Positions 17,032-26,423 of a DNA stretch of 64,000 nucleotides are shown piece after piece. Source of the DNA: Aestuariibaculum marinum (GTDB lineage: Bacteria > Bacteroidota > Bacteroidia > Flavobacteriales > Flavobacteriaceae). Location: contig NZ_JACVXD010000001.1 of the NCBI RefSeq assembly GCF_014596975.1, forward strand, positions 492,928-556,927. Direction: 5' to 3'. Within the stretch, counting starts at the first letter, position 1; the number at the start of each line of letters is the position of its first letter. The notes under the pieces are model-generated. The model had not been told where the DNA came from, made no database searches, and was given only the letters and a program-made list of their open reading frames with translations. The translations under genes and the position numbers were made by a program.

Positions 17032-17072
17032 GAGTCGTCCTAAAATAGATTAACTGTATTTTAGGACGACTC
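17032..17072. terminator. 15-bp perfect hairpin after usp3
   Basis: Arm 17032-17046 pairs perfectly with 17058-17072, with an 11-nt loop. It lies between the convergent usp3 gene and the GH53 gene, and marks the border between the AT-rich stress island and the GC-richer PUL block. Confidence 0.75.
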
Positions 17073-17108
17073 ACGTCAATAGTAGTGCTATTTTAAATTT
17101 AACTGAAT

Positions 17109-19163
17109 TTATTCAGTGTAGGCTGAATGCAACTCCGGATAGATGTCAATGTTTTCGTTGGTGTTCCCTTCTTGATCGAACAGCCCGCCCCATCGAGGGG
17201 ATGTAGGCTCCCAAATAAAGGTGCCCAATCCCATTCCGTTTGGAATATTGTGGACGATATCATTGACTTCTTTTCTGTTGTGGTGATATTCTACTACGAA
17301 AATGGGCTTATCATATCGCGTCACCAGGTCATTGAGATTGGCTTCCAAATCCTCCAGTGTACCGTGGTATTCTGGATAGTAGGATTGTCCAATCACATCA
17401 AACTTCACATTACGACTTATGATCTTATCGAAAAAAGCCACAGATTCGGGATTCTGCCCACCACAGGCAATATGAACCATAATGGTAATGCTCGGGTCAG
17501 CCGCACGAACAGCCGCACTGGCACAGCGCAACAGCACACTGAAGCTTTCCATCTCCTCATCTGAATCCACTTTTTCTTTCCCCTCTGGCAGTTTGCCCTG
17601 TGGCCAAACCATCCCATTGTTGATTTCATTTCCAACCTGAACCATGTCTGGGCGTACCCCCTCGTCGATGAAGCGTTTGATCGTTTCGTTGGTATAGCTG
17701 TAAATTCTACCTTCTAATGCCGAACCATGCAGTTCCTTCCAGGCTGAAGGAGTGAATTGCTTTCCTGGGTCAGCCCAGGTATCACTGTAGTGAAAATCGA
17801 GCAAAAAGTTCATTCCAGCTGCTTTCACACGCTTGGCCATTTCCAGGGTTTTCTCTAACCCGCAAAAGCCTTTACCTCCTCGGGAATAACCGTTTTCTGC
17901 ATCGGGATCCACAAACAAACGGAGTCTGATCCAGTTGAATTTGTGATCCTTCAATATCTCCAGAACGTCTTTTTCTTGTCCCTGATCCGAATATTTGGCA
18001 CCACGATCTTCTGATTGTGGCACAAAAGAAACATCGGCTCCAATCACCGGTCTTTCAATATTCACTGTTCGCTCAAAAGGAGGCTCCACTTTAGGCTGTT
18101 GATCAGGGTTTAGGTTCTGCTCATATACATCATCGTATAATGCAAAAATTGATTCTGAGGGTTTGCCTTCTTTGTCGAACATCGCACGAGTAGGCTCCCA
18201 GGCCATCGTCCCATAACCCAAGCCATTAGGGACAGATCGAACGATATCATTGATGATTTTAATGTTCTCTTCGCTCGCTCCATACTCGTTGACGCACACC
18301 GGTTTATTGTAACGTTTCGAAAGGTCGTACAAATTGGCCTTCAGATCATTGTAGGTTTCGTGCCAGCGCTCATAGTAGGACAGACCTATCATATCGAACT
18401 CTGCCCCATATTGATTCATTTTGTCCAAAAACTCTCGACATAACGTGTTTTGACCTCCTAATGCCAGGTGAACCATGAGCTTGCTATCAGGTAAGACTTC
18501 CCGAACTGCCTTTTGTCCCGCTTTGTACAAGCCCATCAAAGCAGCCCAATTTTCCTCTGTTGCATTGTCTAGTACTCTGCCATCGGGCCATACCATGCCA
18601 TGGCTGATCTCATTGCCCACCTGAACGATTTCAGGGGCCACGCCTTCTTTCTTTAGAGTGGTCAGCACTTCCTTAGTGTATTCGTACAGCTTATCTTCTA
18701 GGGCCTTACCTGTCAACCCTTCCCAGGCAGAAGGCTTGAATTGCTTATCGGGATCGGCCCAGGTATCACTGTAATGAAAATCCAGGGTAAACGTCATGCC
18801 AGCCGCCTTGATACGCTTGGCCATGGCCAGGGTATTGTTCAAATCACAAAAGCCATCCTTAGAATACCCATTTTCGGCAGAGGGATCTACAAATATCCTT
18901 AATCGGATATTGTCAAAATGATGCTTTTTTAGGAGATCAAAAATATCAGTCTCCTTACCTTCTGTATCGTAAAAACTACGTCCCCAAGACTCCATTTGTG
19001 GAACGAAAGATATATCAGCCCCTATACTCTGTGAGGGGGCGTCAGATGTATCTATTGTACAACCAAATAAAGTGAGAGCTAAAAGCAATACGACTGAGGT
19101 ATTGAATTTTTTCCATCTAATATAAGAGGTCATCATATTGAATAGTATTTTTAGTTCTTTCAT
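17109..19163 (-). CDS. Tandem GH53 endo-beta-1,4-galactanase lipoprotein
   Basis: 684 residues: a lipoprotein signal (LTLFGC, C35), then two complete GH53 TIM barrels (about 45-350 and 371-682). Both keep the GH53 catalytic pair: acid/base E185 in VQVGNEISHGMVW and nucleophile E293 in VNEYGASE for copy 1; E513 in VQVGNEINNGMVW and E625 in VVEYHHNR for copy 2. GH53 enzymes cut beta-1,4-galactan, as in type I arabinogalactan and pectin side chains; most have one domain. It is likely surface-anchored and outward-facing. Base composition (about 47% GC in a row I counted) is well above neighbouring genes, suggesting transfer. It starts 8 bp after the GH2 gene stop. Confidence 0.9.
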   Translation of the reverse strand: MKELKILFNMMTSYIRWKKFNTSVVLLLALTLFGCTIDTSDAPSQSIGADISFVPQMESWGRSFYDTEGKETDIFDLLKKHHFDNIRLRIFVDPSAENGYSKDGFCDLNNTLAMAKRIKAAGMTFTLDFHYSDTWADPDKQFKPSAWEGLTGKALEDKLYEYTKEVLTTLKKEGVAPEIVQVGNEISHGMVWPDGRVLDNATEENWAALMGLYKAGQKAVREVLPDSKLMVHLALGGQNTLCREFLDKMNQYGAEFDMIGLSYYERWHETYNDLKANLYDLSKRYNKPVCVNEYGASEENIKIINDIVRSVPNGLGYGTMAWEPTRAMFDKEGKPSESIFALYDDVYEQNLNPDQQPKVEPPFERTVNIERPVIGADVSFVPQSEDRGAKYSDQGQEKDVLEILKDHKFNWIRLRLFVDPDAENGYSRGGKGFCGLEKTLEMAKRVKAAGMNFLLDFHYSDTWADPGKQFTPSAWKELHGSALEGRIYSYTNETIKRFIDEGVRPDMVQVGNEINNGMVWPQGKLPEGKEKVDSDEEMESFSVLLRCASAAVRAADPSITIMVHIACGGQNPESVAFFDKIISRNVKFDVIGQSYYPEYHGTLEDLEANLNDLVTRYDKPIFVVEYHHNRKEVNDIVHNIPNGMGLGTFIWEPTSPRWGGLFDQEGNTNENIDIYPELHSAYTE

Positions 19164-19171
19164 GCTACTAA

Positions 19172-21616
19172 TTATTTGACTTGTATCTCCAACTGGCCTG
19201 ATTCGAGACCATTTCCTGATACCGATAGTTTAACCGGCCCTGTATCAGTGGAGGATTGCACCAGGACCACCAACTTGCCATTAAAAGCTTTCATCGTTGG
19301 CTTATGAAACAATTCCAAAGAGGTAGGGTCTCCATTACAAACTGCTCTGAAACTCCCATTTCCTTTCACTTTGAATTTCAATTGGCTATCGGCTGTCGGG
19401 CAAGGGTTGCCATCTTTGTCCACGACAGTAGCCGTCACAAAACTGATATCCTCTCCATCTGCATTCAGTACGGTTCTATCAGCACTCAATTCAATGTGGT
19501 GCGGTGCTCCGGCAGTTTTTATTTCCTTTTCGCTCACGGCATTGCCATCATCGTCATACGCCACTACTCGTACCGTACCCGGTTCGTATTTCACGTCCAT
19601 CCAGCGTAGACGATAGCGATCTAGCTTGGTGCTATCGTTCTTGGTGCGGACTCCCTGACTTTTTCCATTGATGAAAAGCTCCGCACTGTTGTAGTTGGTG
19701 TAGACGAAAACCGGAGTGGTTTCACCTTCACGGCCTTTCCAATTCCAGTGTGGGAGTATATGCAAGGTTTCGTCCTCTGTATTCCATCTGCTACGATAGA
19801 GATAGTAGCGATCTTTGGGCAACCCTGCCAGGTCATTGATACCAAAATAAGAGCTTCGAGATGGCCAAAATCCATCGTAAGGTGTAGGCTCTCCGAGATA
19901 GTCGAATCCCGTCCAGACAAACTCACCCAGCACCCAGGGCTTATCATCCTGCATCACAAAATCATCTTCGGGTAGATTGGACCAGCTACAGTACTCTAAA
20001 TCATAAGACGAGCTATGCCCATCATCGTATTTTTTATTGATGCCCTTTTCAACAGGGAATTTGTATACTCCTCTAGAGCTGACAGTAGAGGCCGTTTCCG
20101 ATCCCAGAATAAATCCCTGAGGAAATTTCTCATAGGCTTCTTCATACAAATGAACCCTGTAGTTCAATCCCGGTACGTCCAGCAATACACCAAAGCCTGA
20201 CTCCATCACCGCCTTGACCTGATCCATACCTACCGTGACTGGCCGGGTTGGATCTTCGCGATGAAAAACATCCTGAATCCAATTAGCTCGCTTCACTCCG
20301 ACTGATCCGTGCTGGTCTGGCACTTCATTACCAGCACTCCACATGATGATACTTGGGTGATTGCGAGTGGCGCGTACCAGGTTCACAATGTCTTTTTCAG
20401 CCCACTCATCAAAGTAGAGATTGTACCCATTTTTGACTTTAGGCTTTTTCCATTCGTCAAAGCTTTCGGCCAAAAGCAAAAAGCCCATCTCATCACAAAG
20501 CTCTACCTGCTCCAGGGATGGCATATTGTGAGCCGAACGGATGGCATTGCACCCCATATCTTTCAATATCGTCAACTGTCGCTTAAGTGCTGCTCGGTTG
20601 ACAGCTGTTCCTAATGGCCCCAGGTCATGATGCAAACAGACGCCTTTGAATTGAGTAGGCTGTCCATTCAATACAAACCCTTCCTCTCGAGTATACGCGA
20701 TATTTCTAATCCCGAATCGAACATTTTCAACCTGCTTTAAGGTTTCTCCCTGAAACAACTTGATCTCTGCGGTGTACAAATAGGGATTTTCGATCCCCCA
20801 GCGATTAGGATTGACCACTGCCAGATCCTGAACAAATTCATCTCCAAACTGGGTGGAAGAAGCATGAGTTGCTACCACCTTACCATCAGCATCTTTGATA
20901 TGGGTTTCGACGCGAAGATTTTCTCCTTTTGCTCTGGACTTGATATTAACCCTAGCCAGCGTATCCGTAACATAAGGAGTCGTCACGAAATGTCCCCAGT
21001 GCTCAAAACTCACCTGGCCTTTTATGATCACCTGAACCTTGCGATAAAGACCTGCCCCAGGATACCATCGGGATGAAAAAGGCTGATTTTCCAACCTAAC
21101 CGCTATCACATTTTCTCCTTTCTGAAGCTTGTCCGAAATATCAAAATAAAAATAACTGTAGCCATAGGGGCGTTTCCCCACCAACTGGCCATTAACATAG
21201 ATGATTGCGTTACTCATGGCCCCATCAAAAGTCAGCAAAACCTGCTTATTATCGAGGTTGGGCAGATCGAGGGTATTTCTGTACCAACCGACACCTACGA
21301 AAGGTAATGCACCTGTACGACCGGTTTTCTCTGACGCCACTTTTTCATTGTTCTGGACGATTTTGACTACTTGCTTATCGACTTCTTTGTCAAAAGGCCC
21401 GTATATCGCCCAGTCGTGAGGAACGACCACTGACTCCCATTTGGAATCGTTAAAATCCACCTGATAGGCTGATATCTCCTCTCCTTTGTGGAATTTCCAT
21501 CCCTCTTTCAATTGGATGACCTCTGTGTTCTGAGCCATAATCGGCTTAAAAAAGAGCACTGATGTGAATAAAGCTGTTGCTAGGATTATTTTTATTTTCT
21601 TCATATTTTTTAACAT
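19172..21616 (-). CDS. GH2 beta-galactosidase-like enzyme with DUF4982
   Basis: 814 residues with a Sec signal (cleavage after IMAQ, near residue 29). The layout is GH2 sugar-binding (about 35-195), Ig-like (about 200-305), TIM barrel (about 310-600), DUF4982 (about 620-700) and a C-terminal Ig-like domain. The predicted acid/base is E431 (WSAGNE) and nucleophile E507 (FILGSETAS). It probably removes terminal beta-galactose from galactan oligosaccharides released by the adjoining GH53. It is GC-rich like the GH53 gene and forms a block with it. A truncated GH43 gene sits directly upstream, where the composition changes. Confidence 0.9.
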   Translation of the reverse strand: MLKNMKKIKIILATALFTSVLFFKPIMAQNTEVIQLKEGWKFHKGEEISAYQVDFNDSKWESVVVPHDWAIYGPFDKEVDKQVVKIVQNNEKVASEKTGRTGALPFVGVGWYRNTLDLPNLDNKQVLLTFDGAMSNAIIYVNGQLVGKRPYGYSYFYFDISDKLQKGENVIAVRLENQPFSSRWYPGAGLYRKVQVIIKGQVSFEHWGHFVTTPYVTDTLARVNIKSRAKGENLRVETHIKDADGKVVATHASSTQFGDEFVQDLAVVNPNRWGIENPYLYTAEIKLFQGETLKQVENVRFGIRNIAYTREEGFVLNGQPTQFKGVCLHHDLGPLGTAVNRAALKRQLTILKDMGCNAIRSAHNMPSLEQVELCDEMGFLLLAESFDEWKKPKVKNGYNLYFDEWAEKDIVNLVRATRNHPSIIMWSAGNEVPDQHGSVGVKRANWIQDVFHREDPTRPVTVGMDQVKAVMESGFGVLLDVPGLNYRVHLYEEAYEKFPQGFILGSETASTVSSRGVYKFPVEKGINKKYDDGHSSSYDLEYCSWSNLPEDDFVMQDDKPWVLGEFVWTGFDYLGEPTPYDGFWPSRSSYFGINDLAGLPKDRYYLYRSRWNTEDETLHILPHWNWKGREGETTPVFVYTNYNSAELFINGKSQGVRTKNDSTKLDRYRLRWMDVKYEPGTVRVVAYDDDGNAVSEKEIKTAGAPHHIELSADRTVLNADGEDISFVTATVVDKDGNPCPTADSQLKFKVKGNGSFRAVCNGDPTSLELFHKPTMKAFNGKLVVLVQSSTDTGPVKLSVSGNGLESGQLEIQVK

Positions 21617-21632
21617 TCAATTTCTCTAGTTA

Positions 21633-21935
21633 TCATTCGATAATCGGGAGCACCAAATATCCGCCTCGATAGCCCTGTATTATATCATCGGTGACCCATT
21701 CTAGTTTACTAGGAACAGGTTTTAATCTATCCCATGTCTTAAGATCTTTACTTTTAGTCATGCCTCCACCAGTAGTAAATAGGTAATAGATGCTGTCTTG
21801 CTTTATCATCACTGGGTCATGAGCCACAAAACCCTTTGAATCATCAGGCTTCCAAGAACTTTGAGCCCCAATTGTACTCACCACACATAGTCCTAAAATT
21901 ATATACATCAATTTTTTAATTGGACAATTTTTCAT
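21633..21935 (-). pseudogene. GH43 arabinanase, N-terminal remnant
   Basis: 100 residues: a signal peptide (to IGAQ, residue 25), then the start of a GH43 beta-propeller of the endo-arabinanase type (VAHDPVMIKQDSIYYLFTTG, with the catalytic-base Asp in AHDP). Real enzymes have about 320-350 residues. Translation ends GGYLVLPIIE then stop; shifting by one base gives an APD motif as in intact GH43 proteins before the sequence runs into the leader of the GH2 gene. So the gene has a frameshift and is cut off after blade one. It cannot be catalytic. Confidence 0.75.
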
Positions 21936-21997
21936 TAGTGCCTCGTTTTTTTATTTCACATTAAATTTAATAATCTATCGTTTTTATTAAACCACTA

Positions 21998-24403
21998 CTA
22001 ATCGATCTCTAATACTACCGTTTCCATAAGTGGTGCCGATAATTGAACGGTTGTAAGGGTGTCTTCAGCATCTTTTTTTACGTAGATTAACATGCGTCCA
22101 TCAATACAACGATGCTTATTATCAAGATAATTTTCAGCAACGTTACCAGAAGCATTTTCCATCCCTAATAACGATCCTCCAGATACTTTGCAGCTTATTT
22201 CTGTATCTGCCATAACAGAATAATTTCCATTGGTATCTAGCACTTTAATATTAATTTGACGCAATAACTCACCATCTTTAGACTCGAGCACATCTGCTTC
22301 AAGACTTGCCGACATGGTATTCGTAATTACTGTATTGGTAACAACTTCTTTTTCCTTTTTATAGGCTATTACTTTTAATTGTCCTGGCTGATAATTTACA
22401 TCCCAGTCAATAATTCCAGTCTTAGAATCATAAGGCTTACGCTCCCCAATTATTTTTCCATTAAGTAAAAGCTCCGCTTCTTCGCAATTGGTATAACAAA
22501 CTACCTTCACAGTTGTGTTATTTTCATAATTCCAAACAGGTGGTGCATCTGTTGACAATCTATTTCCCCAGCGTGATCTATTATCTTCAACATTTTCATA
22601 CGTCCCTAAATAGGCCATAGGTTCATCACTCCATAATGATTGGCGAAAATAACCGCGGGGTTTTATATTCCCCGCAAGGTCCAATAATCCCGAATTAAAT
22701 CCTCGCGAAGGCCAGGCATGTGCTTCTCCCAAATAATCCACGCCTGTCCAGAGAAATTGTGCAAAAATAAATTCACTATTCTTCACTGCATACCAGGCAT
22801 CAATATCATGTCTATTTTCACTTCCATAGAGTATCCGTTCTGGATACTTTTTATGATCAGTATCATATTTGTTTTCGGTATAATTATACCCCACTATATC
22901 CAATACAAAAGGATACTCTGTATAGTTAGACATTACAGCTCCTGCTAAAGCTGCAGTAATTGGTCTAGATGTATCTGCTTCTTTAACAGCTGCAACCAAT
23001 TCTTTAGCGACATCGCCCAACCGCTCTGCTCGTGGGTGATTTTCAAGGTACTTCCTTATATGCTGTTGTCCAATACCTTCATCTGCAAGAATAGGATGGG
23101 TATAGGGGTCATTAGGATAATCCACTTCATTTCCAATACTCCACATGATAATAGATGGGTGCTTCCTGTCCCGCCTCACAATATCCTTAATATCTCTTGC
23201 GCTCCACTCCCTAAAATATTGTGAAGTTCCCTGATGCCCGGGAGTTCCCTTGTTCCAACCTTCAATCCATTTGTTTTTAGGGTATTCCCATTCGTCGAAA
23301 GCTTCATCCATTACCACAAAGCCCATTTCATCACATAATTCATATAAATAAGACGCCTGTGGGTTATGGCTCATTCTAATGCCATTTACCCCTATACCCT
23401 TTAGGTTTTCCAATCGTGTACGCGATACTGATTTAGTTGCCGCAGCACCTAAAACCCCTGCATCGTGATGCAAACACACCCCTTTAATTTTAGTGTTAAC
23501 TCCATTAAGTGCAAATCCTGAATTTGGATTAAAAGAAATGGTTCTGATACCTGCTTTAAAATTACTCTCATCAATTAAATTATTATCCTTAAAGACTTTG
23601 GTTTTTAGCGTGTACAAATAAGGGGATTTAATACTCCATAGCTTGGGTGATTTCAATATGATATCTTGACTAAAATCGGTTATACTATTAGCATTAGCAA
23701 CGTCTGATTTTAAAGTTGTGGCTACCACCTCCCCTTTATCATCTAGTAATTGATTAACCACCTTTACAGTTGCCAATTCTTCTGTGTTTTTAATTTTTGT
23801 AGTTACTGTAACAGTAGCAACGTTATCTTGTATTTTCGATTGATAGGACACTCCCCAAAGGTTTATGTGTATGGGGTTGGCATAGACCAAGTATACGTTC
23901 CGGTAAATTCCAGACCCTGTATACCAACGTGAATCGGCATCATCACTATGGTCTACACGAACAGCAATTGAATTATTTTCACCCCATTTGATATAGGGGG
24001 TTAAATCGTACATAAAAGAAATATAACCATTGGGACGTTTGCCAACCCATTTCCCATTTATAAAAACTTCACTATTGTTATATACCCCTTCGAAATAGAT
24101 ATATACTTTATTTCCCTTTTCAACAGCCGGAATAGTAAGATCTTTTCTGTACCATGCTATGCCTCCTGGCAGATAGCCTGTGCAACTTGCAAGCTCTGGA
24201 CTAGCATTTTGTTTTACGGTCCAGTCGTGTGGAACATCAACAACGCTCCATTTGCTACAATCCATCAACTCTCGACCTCCATATTGTACATCTCCCAAAT
24301 TAAAGTACCAGTCATTGTTAATTTCTTCCCTTCGTCCGAAATCCTGCGCAAATGCTGTTAGACTGACTACAAAAAGTAAGAATGGTAAGGTTGACTTTTT
24401 CAT
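21998..24403 (-). CDS. GH2 glycoside hydrolase, second copy
   Basis: 801 residues with a Sec signal (ending TAFAQ, residue 20). It has the same domain order as the GH2 at 19172, but low identity and AT-rich codons, so it is not a recent duplicate. Predicted acid/base E426 (WSIGNE) and nucleophile E529 (ILYGSEN). The family includes beta-galactosidases and beta-glucuronidases; the true specificity is not evident. It starts in a series of closely spaced minus-strand PUL genes, 11 bp after the esterase gene. Confidence 0.9.
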   Translation of the reverse strand: MKKSTLPFLLFVVSLTAFAQDFGRREEINNDWYFNLGDVQYGGRELMDCSKWSVVDVPHDWTVKQNASPELASCTGYLPGGIAWYRKDLTIPAVEKGNKVYIYFEGVYNNSEVFINGKWVGKRPNGYISFMYDLTPYIKWGENNSIAVRVDHSDDADSRWYTGSGIYRNVYLVYANPIHINLWGVSYQSKIQDNVATVTVTTKIKNTEELATVKVVNQLLDDKGEVVATTLKSDVANANSITDFSQDIILKSPKLWSIKSPYLYTLKTKVFKDNNLIDESNFKAGIRTISFNPNSGFALNGVNTKIKGVCLHHDAGVLGAAATKSVSRTRLENLKGIGVNGIRMSHNPQASYLYELCDEMGFVVMDEAFDEWEYPKNKWIEGWNKGTPGHQGTSQYFREWSARDIKDIVRRDRKHPSIIMWSIGNEVDYPNDPYTHPILADEGIGQQHIRKYLENHPRAERLGDVAKELVAAVKEADTSRPITAALAGAVMSNYTEYPFVLDIVGYNYTENKYDTDHKKYPERILYGSENRHDIDAWYAVKNSEFIFAQFLWTGVDYLGEAHAWPSRGFNSGLLDLAGNIKPRGYFRQSLWSDEPMAYLGTYENVEDNRSRWGNRLSTDAPPVWNYENNTTVKVVCYTNCEEAELLLNGKIIGERKPYDSKTGIIDWDVNYQPGQLKVIAYKKEKEVVTNTVITNTMSASLEADVLESKDGELLRQINIKVLDTNGNYSVMADTEISCKVSGGSLLGMENASGNVAENYLDNKHRCIDGRMLIYVKKDAEDTLTTVQLSAPLMETVVLEID

Positions 24404-24414
24404 GATATATTAGT

Positions 24415-25284
24415 TTAGTTTCTAAAATACTTTACATCTATAGACCAATTTGGAAAATCGGATAGGTCTGGTTCTAAAAACACGACGGACTTGTCTTTTT
24501 GTCCTTTCAATTGCCAGTCGAGCCAATTGAGGGCCATTCGGGCAAAGGCTCCACCATACTGTTCATTGAATGTACCTCCATGATTCCCATCCAGCATATT
24601 GGCAAAGGCCACAGGCACATGATTGATTCGCTCAAAGTCAAGTTTAGCATTGTTAGTGGCAATATCCTCTTCACCTCCTACAATGTAAATGACACTTCCA
24701 TGCACATGAGTCAGTGATTTGGTACTCGCTCCTGCCATAGACATATCTCCCATACCAGAATTGAACATCATGTAGGTTTGAATGCGAGGATCTTTGGCTA
24801 CCGCCATTACCTGAGCTCCACCACAGGACTGTCCTCCTGCAGCTATTTTGCTCAAGTCGAGCCTCTGGTAATAATCACTTCCAAGCTTTTCATTTTGTGC
24901 AACCAACCAATCCATCGCCTCTACAAGCATTTGGGCTTCTGTGCTTTCCCAGTTCTCATCATTGGCCATTTTCAAGGCACCAATGGCTACCACCATATAT
25001 CCATGTGAAGCTATTTCGGACAATACCTTTTCATGCGTGATGGATGTATTCGCACAGGCACCATTAGCAAACACCATCAAAGGCAATGCCCCCTCTTTCT
25101 TGACGGCCATTTTCAGTTTTTTGGGTCTATACACTACAAAATCTCGTAAAGTCTCTTCTCTAACTGCTATGGCTTTATATGGACCACTCCCCCCTTGGTC
25201 TATTACTTTTGTTTTAATTACTTGACCAAAACTTGAAATTGTTATTACAAATAGCAAACCTATCAATATTATACTTTTTTTCAT
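24415..25284 (-). CDS. Secreted alpha/beta-hydrolase (chlorophyllase/cutinase-like)
   Basis: 289 residues with a Sec signal (to ISSFGQ, residue 20). The alpha/beta fold has the oxyanion strand PLMVFANGACAN, the nucleophile elbow GGQSCGGAQ, an acidic loop (VGGEEDIATNN) and a catalytic His in DGNHGG. It is most like dienelactone-hydrolase or PET-hydrolase-like esterases used to remove acyl groups from glycans. Its GC content (about 47% in a row I counted) is clearly higher than its two flanking genes, so it may have been inserted separately. The substrate is unknown. Confidence 0.8.
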   Translation of the reverse strand: MKKSIILIGLLFVITISSFGQVIKTKVIDQGGSGPYKAIAVREETLRDFVVYRPKKLKMAVKKEGALPLMVFANGACANTSITHEKVLSEIASHGYMVVAIGALKMANDENWESTEAQMLVEAMDWLVAQNEKLGSDYYQRLDLSKIAAGGQSCGGAQVMAVAKDPRIQTYMMFNSGMGDMSMAGASTKSLTHVHGSVIYIVGGEEDIATNNAKLDFERINHVPVAFANMLDGNHGGTFNEQYGGAFARMALNWLDWQLKGQKDKSVVFLEPDLSDFPNWSIDVKYFRN

Positions 25285-25295
25285 GTAGCAGGTTT

Positions 25296-26279
25296 TTAAT
25301 TGGTATAAGATGACAAAAATTCATTTATAATCTCTACGGTTCGATCCAACGCATCATGATGCAAATTGTGGCCTGCGCCATCAATATGAAACAGTGTAAC
25401 ACGATTCAATCCCTGAACAGCTTTCTTATTCGCTTTACGTCCTTCAAGAGCTGTGTCTGCTTTTAGTACAAGTGCGGGAACTTGTATTTTTGAAAGCGCA
25501 TCACCAATTTGCATCGTTCCATTCATAACGTTCCATGCATCTGGAGAATATGCGCCGTGATATTGTTTTTTAGATAAGGCCCAATACTTCACATCCATGA
25601 TATCCCATTTCGGGTTCTCTCTTTTCCCCTTTTCTACCAAATCAATAAAGGCATAATTGTTTTGCTTCACAAGTATTTCTGGTTCGCCAAACATGCTAAA
25701 AGATAAGTTTTTAACCGGTTTATCCTTTGACTGCTTAGAGGGGTTCGGGTGGGATTCGCTTTTTCTCCTTTTACCCGGAATAGCCAGAAATGGGTCTAAC
25801 ATAATTATTTGTTTAGCAACATTAGGATACTCGGCCCCTAAACGCATCACGGTTGCCGCTCCCATAGAATGCCCCAAAAGAATAGGATTATCTATATCCA
25901 TGGCCTTTACAAAACCAACCACATCTTTTATTAGTGTATTGGCATCATCGTTACAGGTAAATGGATCAGATAATCCATGACCACGCGTATCTAACATATA
26001 TATATTGTAATCCTCTTGCAGCTTTAAAGCAAGTGTCGCCCAACAAAGTCCATTGTCAGTAACACCATGAACCATAACCATTACTGGTTTATCGTTAGCC
26101 GGCACAGCCTGGTAATAATGTAAACGAACGCCATTGGCATATACATATCCATCTGACCAACCCTTTGGAATTTCGAGAAGTTCTGCTGCAAATCCTTTTG
26201 AAGGATATACTAGCATTATAGCTATAACGATTAATAATAGCCCTATAGTACTCTTTTTTTTTATTTGATCTTTTATCAT
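25296..26279 (-). CDS. Secreted alpha/beta-hydrolase
   Basis: 327 residues; N-terminal hydrophobic signal (about 12-32). Canonical alpha/beta hydrolase motifs: oxyanion MVHGVTDNGLCW, nucleophile LGHSMGAATV, and a C-terminal catalytic His in DGAGHNLHHD. It starts 11 bp before the esterase. Homologues are annotated as haloperoxidase or epoxide-hydrolase-like; a glycan esterase role is suggested only by context. Confidence 0.8.
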   Translation of the reverse strand: MIKDQIKKKSTIGLLLIVIAIMLVYPSKGFAAELLEIPKGWSDGYVYANGVRLHYYQAVPANDKPVMVMVHGVTDNGLCWATLALKLQEDYNIYMLDTRGHGLSDPFTCNDDANTLIKDVVGFVKAMDIDNPILLGHSMGAATVMRLGAEYPNVAKQIIMLDPFLAIPGKRRKSESHPNPSKQSKDKPVKNLSFSMFGEPEILVKQNNYAFIDLVEKGKRENPKWDIMDVKYWALSKKQYHGAYSPDAWNVMNGTMQIGDALSKIQVPALVLKADTALEGRKANKKAVQGLNRVTLFHIDGAGHNLHHDALDRTVEIINEFLSSYTN

Positions 26280-26423
26280 ATGATTACATTCTATGGTGTT
26301 ATATTTTATTCTGAATGATATCGCTCTTTAATTACATTTTTAAAAGACATCTTTACAGATTTCGATTTTATTAAACACATTAAAACAGTTTTACTATAAC
26401 TTACATTGTAATATTCATATTAA

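Noticed and set aside
17127-17564. Long plus-strand ORF opposite the GH53 gene, and similar ones opposite GH2
   Set aside because: These are antisense shadows in GC-richer DNA; they have no ribosome-binding site, signal or recognisable domain.
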